The position numbers were made by a program, and so were the translations under genes. From the NCBI GenBank assembly GCA_011800155.1, contig CM022375.1, positions 1,674,001 through 1,738,000 on the forward strand: a stretch of 64,000 nt of DNA, written 5' to 3'. This stretch comes from Flammulina velutipes (Eukaryota; Basidiomycota; Agaricomycetes; Agaricales; Physalacriaceae). The notes below the pieces were generated by a model that saw only the letters and a list, made by a program, of their open reading frames with translations, was not told the origin of the DNA and ran no database searches. Below, piece by piece: positions 12,766 through 23,850 of this stretch (positions within the stretch are counted from its first letter, which is position 1; each line of letters starts with the position of its first letter).

Positions 12766-15259
12766 TTATTCCTCCTCCTCGTCATCAGGTATCTTGACAG
12801 TTCCATACACCACCGTCTGGTAACACAGAACGACAGTCCCCAAAACCCTCAATATGTCCTGCACCGAGATCCCCATGGTCACATCTCGCCTTCCCACTAA
12901 GATCGGCAGATACGCCACAAAGCTCGCCGTCTCGCATAGAAGGGAAAGCCACGCTGTCGGCTTGTACAGCCCCGCAAAGCTTTGAGCTTTGTGGTTTAAT
13001 CGCATCTGCGCTATCTGGCCGGTGACTTGGAAGGCGAGGATATATGGGTATAAGGCAAGGATGGCTAGGTCTTTCTCTGATGGTATCGGGAAGGGAGAGA
13101 TGATGTACCTCCCAAACAGGCCGACTGTCGAGAGGAATACGATAGTGTAGGCAAGCTGATGGTGCACAATGTACATGGTCGTTAGGTGCTTTATTTGGAT
13201 TCGAAATGGCTTACCACGTCAACGAGGTGAAGAGAAAGATCGAGTCGGCGGCTCGCACGCTCGGGATGAGACGCGCTAGTAAAATAAACTGGCGAAGAGC
13301 TCCACGAGAGATGAAGACCGGTGATTCTGGAGATCTGGAGGGAAGCGAGTAGACCGCTGGAGACGGTATACCAGAAATAGTCCTTCCCGGCTAGGATGCG
13401 GGCAACCAGGCCAACGAGGATCGCGACAACAGAAGCAGTTACACCTACAATGCTCACACCAACTGTCGTGCGACGAGTATACCAGTAAAGCATATCGAGT
13501 ACCATAATGAGAGAGGAGGCAGTTGCTCTAGCGATAATATATCATGAGTCTTATCTCAAGGAAAGGGCTACTAAGACGCGTACGATATTACCCAGAGGAT
13601 CATTCGTCTTCTTGGATGGGAGTCGGTGGGGGAATGATGTCCCAAAACGCCATCTACATGCATGATGAGTATTGGAGTTGAGATTTCGAGAACGGCTGTA
13701 CTCCAGAATTCCCACTTATCCTGGGCGTGGGCTATCTCGTACTGGTTGGAAGGTTGATAATCATCAATCCGGGTCAAGGAGTGCTCTATGATGAAGCGCC
13801 CATTCCCGAATTTACTTGCATCATGACCTGTGAAAGAGACATGCCAAGTAATGTTCATGTTCTCGGTTTCTTTGGCATCGCCCGAGTGGATTTCTTCATT
13901 TGGACAGTTTTCCTGGTCGATAGGAACTCGAACCAGATCCTGGTCATGGACATCTTATGTGAGCATTTTAACGGATGGAAGGGAAATAACACTGACCTTT
14001 GGACCAGACTCGACATTGGCAATATACGGGGCATACGCCCATTCCGTATGAGTACCGCCTTCGGAACTGTTGGGGACCTCGAGTTGTATATACCGCTCCC
14101 AGTGGCCTACTAAAGGATACAATCGAGCAAAGGAACATGAACGATCCCACACCCAATTTTTGAAACACTAAAGAAATGGGATCAGCGTTGAGAGATTTAG
14201 AACGGTATCGACTGGAACAACCGAAATTGCTCTGAGCTCCTGATACTTCTGCATAAATCGTTTGCGATTGAAGACATGATCCTCTCGGGCAACACGAATC
14301 TGACTCCTAGACAAGCCAAATAATCTTCAGTCCCACTCTCTTCATCAAAGAGAATATGGACCTTGTAACTAGGTAAGGGTGCTTGATGGACTCGGTATCC
14401 GGATTCAAATCGGACTCTGGATCGTCAAGAGGGCACCTCCTGGGGACAGACGGGAAGACAACCAGCGGAAATGTATGTCCAGAAGCTTCCAAAGCCATTT
14501 CGTACGTGCCAGCTTCTATACTTCCTCCGGAGTCGAGGGGAAACCTGACGATGATTAGACATAATGAATCTGCTAATATTGGGAGTAGTTACGGATTCGA
14601 ACGCATTCGGGGGCGTTGTGTCGTATAAGCTGACTTGAAGTCGACAACGTATTCAAGCAAAGATGGTGATTGAGGCTCGAGGACGATTGACGCCCTCAGC
14701 GCTGGGAATTCATCGTGATGCGCTCCCTTGCTACGATACCTAATATGTCATCGGCGACTGGGGATAAGACATGCACGACTCACAAGCCAGCTGTGGGGAT
14801 AGAAAGTTCCAGCTCCTGCACAAGGTTGGTGTCCTTCAATGATACTCCACGGAACACGATGTCGGAAAAGATGACTTGTTCCTGTACGTCGGCTAATCGA
14901 TATAGATTGGCGTAATCATGAGACGATTGAGTCTCAGGATGCTCTTCCTCGAGTAACTGCTTCCTTCGCGCCTGCTCTGCATCTTCCCTGCGAACCCACA
15001 CACTTATCGCCACATCGAATAATTGGTCTGCATCGATCAACGGTCGAACTACAGTGTTCCAGTTTTCGATTTCGGCGGCTGTCTGGTTCTGATAGATACC
15101 CTTGTGAGAAAAGTAGAAAAGCGATTGTTGGATACCATAGCTCCAGCGAGCGAAGATGATGACCACCAAAGCTATTACAGCCCAGAAGAGAAACCAGACA
15201 GCAGATTTCTTTGCTGCCTTTGGTGCAGGAGGACTTAAGACTTGTGAGGTATGTCGCAT
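12766..15259 (-). CDS. multi-pass membrane protein of unknown family
   Basis: Minus-strand gene with eight or more exons. The first exon (15259 to about 14783) encodes a short cytosolic N-terminus, one membrane segment (AVWFLFWAVIALVVIIFARW) and the beginning of a large, probably luminal, domain containing VFRGVSLKDTNL. Further exons (EFPALRASIVLEPQSPS..., DPESDLNPDTESIKHPY..., NITWHVSFTGHDASKFG...) join with consistent phase. The C-terminal third (13505-12766) has about six hydrophobic helices and ends KIPDDEEEE. The layout of one N-terminal TM, a luminal domain and a C-terminal TM bundle recalls CLPTM1-type ER proteins, but I cannot show sequence motifs for that family, so the function is left open. 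Confidence 0.6.
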
Positions 15260-15557
15260 TGCTGGAGATGGGCGACTGGAAAGAATCTGTGCGAGACCTA
15301 TTTATATGAATCCAAACTGATAGTTATCTCATCAAGTCATGTTTTGTTACGTGAGAGCGGTCGGCTGCGATGGCTGCTCTAGAGCACGGTATATCCAAGA
15401 GCTTTGAAAGGCATAAGTAAGCAAGAGGAGGTGAGCAAGAAGAGATCATGAGCGTTCAAAGTAGAGTTGACCGGCGATACTTCGGGCCGATTTCGCGAAA
15501 GACCCAATGAAATATAAAAATCGATCTTGTGAGCATATTTGTTGGAACTCAACGACC

Positions 15558-17238
15558 ATGTCCTTTCTCAGAGTGTCTAATACCGACATTGTCGACGAAC
15601 AGAATCGTCCGATCACGCTGCGTGGCGCGGGTCTTGGAGGATGGATGATGTGAGCTAGATCAACTCCCGCGCCGGGCAACAAGCCACAACTGATTTTGAC
15701 AGGATGGAAAACTTCATCACAGGTATACATTGATTCACTAGGTCAATATCGCTCATCTAACTGAGAAGGCTTTGCCGGATGTGAGCATCAGATGCGGGAC
15801 GCTCTCGCGAGTGTCCTGGGACCAGAAAAAGCATCCTTCTTCTTTGAAAAGGTTGGCAGTTTGGGAGACGTTCAAGAGTTGTGCGAAGGCTCAAAACCCT
15901 CCAGTTTCTAGAGAACTTCTTCTCCGATGCGGATGCATCCTTCTTCCAATCTTTGGGCCTCAACTGTATCCGCATAGCAGTCAATTACAGGCACTTTGAA
16001 GGTAATAACATATTACTAACCGTGGTCTCTACCTTTCACACTGAAGTTCCGAGCAGACGATGATAAACCCCGTGTGCTTAAAGAATCTGGATTCGTCCAC
16101 CTCGATCGCGTCATTTCCCTATGCGAGAAGCACTCCATCTACACGATTATCGACATGCACACCGCTCCAGGCGGCCAGAGTGGTGGATGGCATGCCGACG
16201 GAGGAACCCATCTTCCCCTCTTTTGGCGCCACAAAGACTTCCAAGACCGATTCGTCTGGCTCTGGACCGAGCTCGCCTCACGCTACAAGGACAACAAATG
16301 GGTAGCTGGCTTCAACCTGTTGAATGAACCCGCGGACCCGCATCCCGCCCAAGCGCGGCTGACAGAGCTATACGACCGCTTGTGCACTGCCATTCGCAAA
16401 GTGGATACGGAGCACATCATTTTCCTGGATGGCAACACCTTCGCGTCGGATTTCAGCAAGTTCCCGGACAACGTCCGAGAGCGCTGGGGCGATAATGTAG
16501 CGTACGCTATCCATGACTATTCGCCGTTTGGGTTTCCTAAGTCCCCAGAGGTCTACGTGGGGAGCGAGGATCAGAAAGCTAAGATGAAGGCGACGTATGA
16601 ACGGAAGAGGAAGTGGATGGATGAACGGGGTCTGTGCGTTTGGAATGGCGAGTGGGGACCTGTCTATGCAAGGCGCGAGTACGACGGCAACGAGACGGAC
16701 TCCATTAACGAGGTCCGCTACAAAGTGCTCAACGATCAGTTGGAGCTATACAGAAAGGTAAGCTTAAAATGCATTTACGTTTGACCGCACACATTGACTG
16801 TGTTACCAGGATAAGCTGAGTTGGTCTATTTGGCTTTATAAGGATATCGGTTACCAAGGGATGGTGTATACGTCGCCGGATGCACCATACATGTTGCGCT
16901 TCAAAAGCTTTTTGGCAAAAAAATACCGCCTCGCAGTTGACGCATGGGGCGCCGACGATAAGGATGTCAAGAGCATCTACGACCCCATTGTAGAACACAT
17001 ACTCCAAGAAGTGCCGAACGAGTCGAAACGCAAGCTATATCCTCCGATTTGGGGGCTCGAGGGTAGAGTCACGAGGATAGCGAGGACTTTTTTGGTCGCA
17101 GAATACCTCGTCGCAGAGTGGGCTGATTTGTTTCGAGGATTAGACGAGGAAGACCTGGAGGCGTTGGCGAAAAGTTTCCATTTCGACAACTGTTTGAAGA
17201 GGGAGGGGTTGAACGAAGTCCTCAGAAATAACGCTTGA
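15558..17238 (+). CDS. glycoside hydrolase family 5 protein
   Basis: GH5 (clan A, retaining) beta-glycosidase. The N-terminus carries LRGAGLGGWM..MENFITGF, and the barrel strand LGLNCIRIAVNYRHF follows. The acid/base Glu lies in FNLLNEPADP (near residue 200) and the nucleophile Glu in WNGEWGPVY. A C-terminal extension (IWGLEGRVTRIARTFLVAEY) is longer than in minimal GH5 enzymes. There is no signal peptide: the protein starts MSFLRVSNTDIVDEQNRP, which suggests an intracellular or unconventionally exported enzyme. Five short introns near 15652-15702, 15723-15769, 15782-15784/15850-15901, 16003-16047 and 16757-16809 restore the frame; the second to third are tightly spaced and approximate. Substrate (glucan or glycosphingolipid) is not decided by the sequence I can read. 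Confidence 0.87.
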
Positions 17239-17242
17239 TTAT

Positions 17243-17294
17243 CCGACAATATCATGTTCCATGGTGTGTCAGGAAGGCGGAATGATATTGTCGG
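17243..17294 (+). other. 3'-flank stem-loop of the GH5 gene
   Basis: Perfect 13-bp inverted repeat, CCGACAATATCAT (17243-17255) and ATGATATTGTCGG (17282-17294), with a 26-nt loop. It begins 5 bp after the GH5 stop codon, so it would fold in the 3' UTR. Confidence 0.7.
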
Positions 17295-17674
17295 CCACGC
17301 ACCTTGAGTTCACAGTTGAACCTGCGCTTGATGCCCTACATCCGCCGAGTTTCAGTCGGTGAATTGTATCACAGATGGAACAAGCAATGTATCTTCTGAC
17401 AACACTTCAGCAACATTCGTATACAGCCCCAGCCAGTGCAAATGGTAAATGGATGATGCAGTTTGAATGAACGCGGATCGAACATGACCTAATTTAGGCC
17501 TGCCGACAACGGGGCGGCCACGTGAAAACCCGTTATAGTTGTGATTGATTGAGCTGAGCTGCAGTGGAGAAAGACCGATGGATGGTGGTAAACAGTGGAT
17601 ACCATCAATGTGCACCGGTATCAATGAAACGCACAGACCTCAACCGCGTTTGATACCTAGGGTTAGCTATAAGG
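17295..17674. other. intergenic spacer
   Basis: No gene seen. It contains the presumed GH5 3' end and the promoter of the disordered-protein gene that follows. Confidence 0.4.
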
Positions 17675-18571
17675 ATGAAGTCCATAGAGTGTATCCTAAT
17701 GCAACGCCACCTTTGCCGTCCCATGACGAAGCACGATTCCTTCCCGGACGACACTTTCCCGGACGATATTATTGACGACATGCACGATTTTGACGACGAC
17801 GACAAAATAGTGTTGAGGGACGAGTGGTTTCTCCCTGAGCTGGGCGAAGAAGAGGACTTGATGCGGCGTACTCCACTATCCCAGTCCGACAGCTTCAGCT
17901 TCACTATACGCCCTTTCACCAACCGTCATAGCGCCTCCGGGGACGAAGGTGATGCCGACACTGATAGATTCTCCCTCGTATCCATCATGGAACCCACCAA
18001 GCCCGATCTCCCGCTGGATCTCCAACGCCTCTCTCTCCTCTGGTCGCATGGGAACATATTCCGCGCATTCCCATCTCCAACAGCCGACTTCCCAGACGAC
18101 GCATTACCCTCTTCCTCTACCGTCCCATCCACATCTTCCCTCAGCATCACAACTCCCAATACCCCTGCACCCGTGATCTCACCCTCACCAGTAACTTCAT
18201 CGACATGGAGCATTCTGGAGATGTACAACAGGCAGTCCGACCTCATTCTGGACTCGGACATAGTCCCGCCACCTCGACGTCGGCTTCCCACTCCAAATCC
18301 AATATCCATCACGACCTCAAACCTCCGCTCTCCCCAAACGCACACGCGCAGCAACTCCGCCCCGTCGCCTTCTACCCATCATCCCACCAAAAAACGACCG
18401 AATAGACCGTTGCCGAGCATTCCACGCTTGGACGAAACTCCTTCCCCGCGTCCTCCGATGACTCCTACGCCACCGATGGTCATACGCGGCCCTCGCCCCA
18501 AGCGGACGTCAAGTAACGCGTCTGACAGCCGAATGAAGAAACGATTACCTCCACTGCAGCGTGTCGCGTAG
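17675..18571 (+). CDS. disordered Ser/Pro-rich protein, unknown
   Basis: Intronless frame of 298 codons. An acidic N-terminus (DDTFPDDIIDDMHDFDDDDK) is followed by Ser/Thr/Pro-rich low-complexity sequence with polybasic patches (PPPRRRLP, KKRPNRPLPSIP, RMKKRLPPLQRVA) and a short potentially folded stretch LPLDLQRLSLLWSHGNIFRAF. An internal Met at 17726 (MTKHDSFPDD) is an alternative start. PxxP-type peptides could bind SH3 domains, but no family is recognised. The length and codon structure support a real gene. Confidence 0.6.
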   Translation: MKSIECILMQRHLCRPMTKHDSFPDDTFPDDIIDDMHDFDDDDKIVLRDEWFLPELGEEEDLMRRTPLSQSDSFSFTIRPFTNRHSASGDEGDADTDRFSLVSIMEPTKPDLPLDLQRLSLLWSHGNIFRAFPSPTADFPDDALPSSSTVPSTSSLSITTPNTPAPVISPSPVTSSTWSILEMYNRQSDLILDSDIVPPPRRRLPTPNPISITTSNLRSPQTHTRSNSAPSPSTHHPTKKRPNRPLPSIPRLDETPSPRPPMTPTPPMVIRGPRPKRTSSNASDSRMKKRLPPLQRVA

Positions 18572-19396
18572 AGCTTTCACTATCACCTGATGGCAAATGA
18601 TGTGAAACGAATGGCATGGTACTCCGCCGCGAACAGCGAATCCTTGGTCTGAGATGGATAGATCACAGAAAGCCGGCCAGATGTGTCGGTGATGGCTTCG
18701 TGTACGATGATGTGGCGGTTAGAGACGTGGTTGCGCGAGGCGTTTCGATACAGCAGAGATACAAGGGAAGAATCAATAGATCGATTACTTCGTGGCGTGG
18801 AGCATACTCTAGCAGAGCACATAGCAATAGTTAGTTAGTTTACGCATGTAACAGGGATATAACGTAGGCAGGGGGGCTTAGATTTCAATCCATTATTCGG
18901 GAGCTGCCCTTGGTTGTTCAGACGGCGATGATAGGATAAGCTGAGTTGGCTGTGCCACGCAACGGCCTCTGATGCAAATATCAACCAAACACTCTACCTA
19001 GTTTGGGCATCACCGCCCACTGCACAGGGTTTAAATTAAGTGACAACGCGCCTCGTCAATATTGAACTAATGCTGTGACCAAGTAAGCAACTAGCACAGT
19101 CTCCAGATTATTGATCTACTAATGACGTTGAATGGAGATACGAGTTTTATGTACATAGTTTTACAGCGTCTACATGGCAAAGGTGAGCATGACAACTACA
19201 ACACGAAGCACAGCTTCGTAATACTGTTACATTTTTACTGAGTATGCGATCTAGGAAAGCAAAACGAATGACTTGGCGGGATACGCTAAATAATGGTAAT
19301 AAAATGTGGCGTCTACATGTGAATACGACTCGGTGTTCGATTCGACTGGGAGTGAATACGGTCAGGGGGTGTCGGTGAATCGTTGCCCGTTGCCCG
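18572..19396. other. intergenic spacer
   Basis: Between two convergent genes. Overlapping short frames at 18583-18834 on both strands look like chance. No RNA gene or clear repeat seen. Confidence 0.45.
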
Positions 19397-21375
19397 TTAC
19401 TTGGCTATTGCAATGAAGGAGTTTTCCAAGTCGTCTTTTCTCTAGTAACCGTGTTTATTTAGCAACGTTCTTGCCAAAGTTCGGAGACTTACTGGACTCG
19501 GAGTGTGATTGCCCTCCTTTCGGTCCACCATATCATATTCCTGGCTGGTATCAATCCTGATGGAAATGTTTGCTGTCCGTCCGTGGGATGGATCAGATGC
19601 AGTAGGCGATATCACTGCAGTTGGGAATGACACAAGCATGTGGTCAACGTCTTCCGTCCGGCCGCGGATGATGTTTCGTGCGTTGAGTGCTGCCAGGAGG
19701 GAATTGGCGTACACTGGGCTCGTCGTCAGCTAGTAGAACAAAACGGCGTGGGAGGTACTCGCATCGACCTATGCAGAAGTACCATGATGCGTAGATGAGG
19801 CTGTGGGGGGATACAGCAAGCTAAAAGCGAGTCAGTGCAGACACTCATGCTAGCTAGAATATGAGCGTACAGAAATGAGGGCCCCGACGGCACACATGCT
19901 AGGGGTCATTGAGCATCAAACGCGACGGCCGCCTCGCATCACTCACCTAGTTAGCCTAAGGGAAGGAAATTAGCGGGTCGCAAGTGTAGAACAACGTCGA
20001 GCTTACATTCCCGTGTTAAGCAAGAATAGCGTCTAAAGGTGCCGAACTTGATTAAGCCTTTACACATTCGGACTTGGAGAATAACTCGTACCAAACGGGT
20101 TATCATAGTGTCCGACCTAGGATGCTTTAGTTTATAGAGCGACAATGTTTATCGATGGGGCATACCCACGAAAGCCTGTCTTAGAGCGTTGAAGCATCAG
20201 ACAGAGACTGAAGGTGATAATGATATCGACAGAAGCAGAAAGAGCGTTGATCGTCATCGTGAGTCCCTTCGGTTACGTTAGCCTGAGAGAAAGGAGGTTC
20301 GATGGGAGACGAACGGAGATTTCCAGTAGCTGCCGATAGGTCTTCCTCTGCATGGACAAAATCACCCAGACTGACAGCCAGTATGTTCAGCATATGTCGC
20401 GCCTTTGTATATTGGAGAAGCACACCTGTTCCAGTGACTAGCACGCATATTCAGTGGTCAACGGCATGCCGTTATAACGTGTGAAGCTCACCAGATGTCC
20501 CCACAATTAGAAGCAGGACTATACCAGTGAGTAAATAATTCCTCTTGCTGACTGGAAAACGGCGATGATCATCAGCCTACGGCAGATACGATGTAGAGAG
20601 ACCCACTTCGCCAAAGTCGGAAGGCGTAGAAGCTAGTACTGCGCGTTAGCTCACACGTCTCAATATCTTTGAGACTCACCATTGGACGAGAGATCCAGTT
20701 ACACCCTGCGTGTGATTGATGATGTTAAGCGCGTTCAACAAAGTTTCGCTTGCACGTACGGTGGGAATGGCTTCCATAATGACGCTCCTAGGGTTGAATG
20801 AGCACAATTCGGTCTAACGTCCATGGCGGTCTACGTACCATATTATGTGAGTCAGCTCTACAGAGTCGCTGTTGTAGCTTAAGACAGTGGTCAATGTGAT
20901 GGCTCCAAAGTACTCACTAGTACGAGGAGATTGTATAATGGTAAACTAGATGTTGTGGCGTTAGAAGGCGTAGAGTTGACGTAGATTGTCTGACTTGTAT
21001 GCGTAATGAAGAGCATGTGTATGGAGTCAAAGATAATGGTGGAGGCCACCTATTTCCAGCGTCAATTATGAATGACGAACGACGCGAAAACTGGCTCACT
21101 AAAAGCTTTAGATACCACGCGTCCTTGGGATATCCTATGTATCTTGATAAGAGCTAAGCCGAGCGGGCGACAAAATTTAGGGCGCACTGGTGTAATAGTA
21201 AAGCGTTTGAACGATCGATATCCCATAAAGGATCGCGCTAACGACAGTACCGATGAGCATGGAGCCCATTCTAACCAGTACGCGTTAGTGTTCATACTCC
21301 GCACGCTTAAACAACATGAGCTCACGTATTGTCCAAGGGGCTCTGTTCCCCGGGACCTTGCAGAGTAGCTGCCAT
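19397..21375 (-). CDS. DUF6534-type seven-helix membrane protein
   Basis: Multi-exon gene of an agaricomycete-rich family of integral membrane proteins of unknown function. The start at 21375 gives MAATLQGPGEQSPLDNT, then an intron, then MGSMLIGTVVSAILYGISIV, a YYYTRYPKDAWYLK block typical of the family after TM1, further short exons with hydrophobic segments, and the family's late motif VYANSLLAALNAR (near 19715). A last intron (GTAAGT at about 19491) leads to the terminal exon ending DDLENSFIAIAK and TAA at 19397. Middle exon borders (19740-21100) were not all resolved, so frame continuity there is assumed. It lies upstream of and divergent from the P450 gene. Confidence 0.7.
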
Positions 21376-21965
21376 CGTCCAGGTGGGCAGCAGAATGTCG
21401 TGGAGCAAGAACGAAGACGGGCTTGCCTTATATCGAATGAACTTTGTAGCGCAAGACGCCGAACTATTTTCATTGTTGTTTCCCTGGATTGGAAAGTTTG
21501 TACACCGCCTGGCATGTGGACACGAAGAACGACCGGCCAGGACGAGAACTCCAGAGAACATCAGTCACGGTGGAAGCAAATCGGCGTCTGTAAACGCCGT
21601 AACAGCCGTTGACAGAACAACAATGAGTGATGTGACTGGGAAACTTGACCATTCTGACCGCCAGAAGTCAGCTATGACTCCCGTCACGTCCAATTTCGCG
21701 GAGTGCAAGCCACAAAACGGAGCAACATGGAGACTGACAGAGATTGGATTTCCGATTCAGCTCGATTCAACCACTTTTGATAGCCCTGACTTTCAATAAA
21801 AGCGCGGACCCTGCAGGAAATAATGCTCCCTCGTCGACTCTCGCATGGTCCAGGTCCCTCAGCCATCTTCTCCAGCGCCAACAGGTGGGAAATTTGGACA
21901 GACCGCCGGTGTCAGTGGGCGCCGTAGGAACTTTCATGGGATCTAAAGCTTGAACCCAGGCTTCC
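21376..21965. other. divergent intergenic region, DUF6534 / P450
   Basis: About 590 bp between two divergent starts. A 156-codon plus-strand frame (21329-21799) overlaps the DUF6534 first exon antisense and has no recognisable features. Probably promoters of both genes. Confidence 0.4.
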
Positions 21966-22188
21966 ATGTCAACCTCTTCGTATTCCATCGTGGTAGCTTT
22001 CCTTGGTGGTTTCTTGGTTTTCAAATGCTTGTCCGCGCGCTCTTATCCAGCCGCGCTGCCTCCAGGCCCTCCAGGTCTTCCTATCATCGGTGTACGCCCT
22101 CAATTTCGAGCATCCCTGTTTCCGACTTACCTACCCGCACTGGTAGAATGTTTTCGATATGCCCACCAAGGGTAAGGATTGGCTGACC

Positions 22189-22190
22189 TA
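22189..22190. repeat. target-site duplication TA (left)
   Basis: Pairs with TA at 23851-23852. The pre-insertion sequence would read CTGACCTACGCTGAG, coding L-T-Y-A-E of the P450. Confidence 0.8.
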
Positions 22191-23850
22191 CATCACGAAA
22201 AGTGTTGATCTGTTACCTAGGGTATGCAAGGTAGTGTAAGGCCTGGAAGGATTGGGACGTCCTACAAGTCTTTGGATGGAATCCAAAGCTTTAGAAGGAA
22301 CCTCTGAGGGATGTAAGGGTGACCAAAGGCCGTGTAGAAGACCGAATGTATCACCTTGAATTAAATCTTGCAATTCCATATAAGAGCCTTGGATGCATTT
22401 GCAAGCGCCCTTGCACAGGTCTTGGAAGCTCTGTTCAATGTGGATTCTACTATCTATACATGCACTGGGACAATCGTACTGAAAGGAAATACACATATAT
22501 GGCGAATGCACTTCAATTGGTAAATACAGACCGTCACTACCTACCAACAACTACAAAGAAATCCAAGTACCGGCAAGTCCCCGAGCTTTTGGTCTGAGTT
22601 AGCGTAGGGCGCGTGGTGCCTAATGGTTATATGAACATCAATCAAAAGATAGAGTATAAAATCGTACCTACGCGCATGCAGCATGCTGCAATTCCGGGCA
22701 CTAGCGAGCTTCTTGGACTTATCCTGATACGTCGCGGGCGTTTAGCTGCGTTGTCATCGACGAGACGAGGCCAAGTGGGAGGCGACGTCGATAGTTGACT
22801 TGCGTGCGAGATCGCGGATGTCCTCAATCTTGCGCGCCGTCGGATCGTGTATTCTTCGCACTGACTTTGCGCTGCAAGAGAGTTGAGAAACAATCCAGAG
22901 AGATGTCATGAGACGCACTTAGTTGAGACGCTGATGCTGGTTCGTTCCGTAAAGACCTCTTGAGAAGTTGCCGACAGATATCGAACACCTGGAGTGCGTC
23001 GGGGGCGCGTAGAATGTTGGTTTCGGATGCGTTGCTGGATGTGATCGTCAGTATATGCGTCACACGACGAGTTCGACCGACCTAACAACCCCGCGGCCAG
23101 CGTCGTTGCACACCAGAAGGACGTGTAGCTACAGAGCGGTCAGTAAGACAGAGGAAAAAAGTAGGCTAGAGCACGCACCGCTTGACCGCAGATCTGGTCG
23201 CTGTTGAGGGCGCCGCTGCTGCTGCTCACGATTCCCCTCCCTCTAGCGCTTCCGATGGGGCTGTTGGCCTTCGTCAACGTCCATGCGTGTGCTTCGGCGC
23301 CATCTGTCCATGTATCGCCGTAGTCCTAGTTTGCTCGTCGCTGGGGTCGTCGCTCGCGGCGATCTTCGCGATCTTGGTGTCATTGGACGAATGCTGGCAG
23401 AGAGTATCGAAACAGTGCAGATACACGATACAAGAAGGCATAGATGTCGAAGATTCTGGAGAAAAAGGAATAGCCGTGTCGCGAAGATGGTGGTGGAAGG
23501 AAGGAAAGAGTTGGTGTGCACAAGGTTTCGGAAAGGGACGTGTTCGTCCGATCAATAGTGCACGTGCCATCAAACGCGCTCGTTTTTGACCACTGACGAA
23601 GTGACGTCAAAGTAATTATGACAAGGCCTCACTAACCTTCCAAGACCATCACAAGGACAAGGCAAGAGCGCTTGAATTACCCTTTCAACACACATTGGCA
23701 GCTCTCATCCAGAACATTACGATATCGTGCAAGTATTGTTGAGCTCTCCAAGTCTTGCTAGCCCCAAGCAAGTATTGGTTGATCCAGCAACTCTTGCTTA
23801 TACTTACAACATCTATAATGCCTTAGATACTTTCGACACTTTTCGTGATG
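22191..23850. mobile_element. 1,660-bp TIR element with TA target duplication
   Basis: 18-bp terminal inverted repeats (CATCACGAAAAGTGTTGA at 22191-22208 and the reverse complement of CATCACGAAAAGTGTCGA at 23833-23850; 17 of 18 match) are flanked by TA on both sides (22189-22190 and 23851-23852). The TA duplication is typical of the Tc1/mariner/pogo superfamily. No transposase (DDE catalytic triad or helix-turn-helix) is visible, so it is probably non-autonomous. It carries an internal spliced minus-strand frame (see the separate entry). Confidence 0.85.
22754..23303 (-). CDS. spliced unknown gene inside the TIR element
   Basis: Three consecutive short introns with GT...AG ends (about 23131-23180, 23041-23087 and 22873-22919) join frames of consistent phase. 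The readable product is ...GALNSDQICGQA / LHVLLVCNDAGRGVV / SNASETNILRAPDALQVFD... / AKSVRRIHDPTARKIEDI..., ending HLASSRR and TGA at 22754. The 5' end is unresolved; 23303 is the first useful Met position and an upstream exon is likely. I do not recognise the family and it is not a transposase. Because all of it lies between the terminal repeats it may be a captured host gene, or the element may have grown around one. Confidence 0.45.

Noticed and set aside
12766..15259. CLPTM1 assignment for the membrane protein
   Set aside because: Only the general topology fits; I could not match family motifs, so no name was given.
22188..22550. 120-codon minus-strand frame at the left end of the TIR element, and a 92-codon plus-strand frame over it
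   Set aside because: Neither shows transposase motifs; the frames overlap on opposite strands, so at most one could be real.
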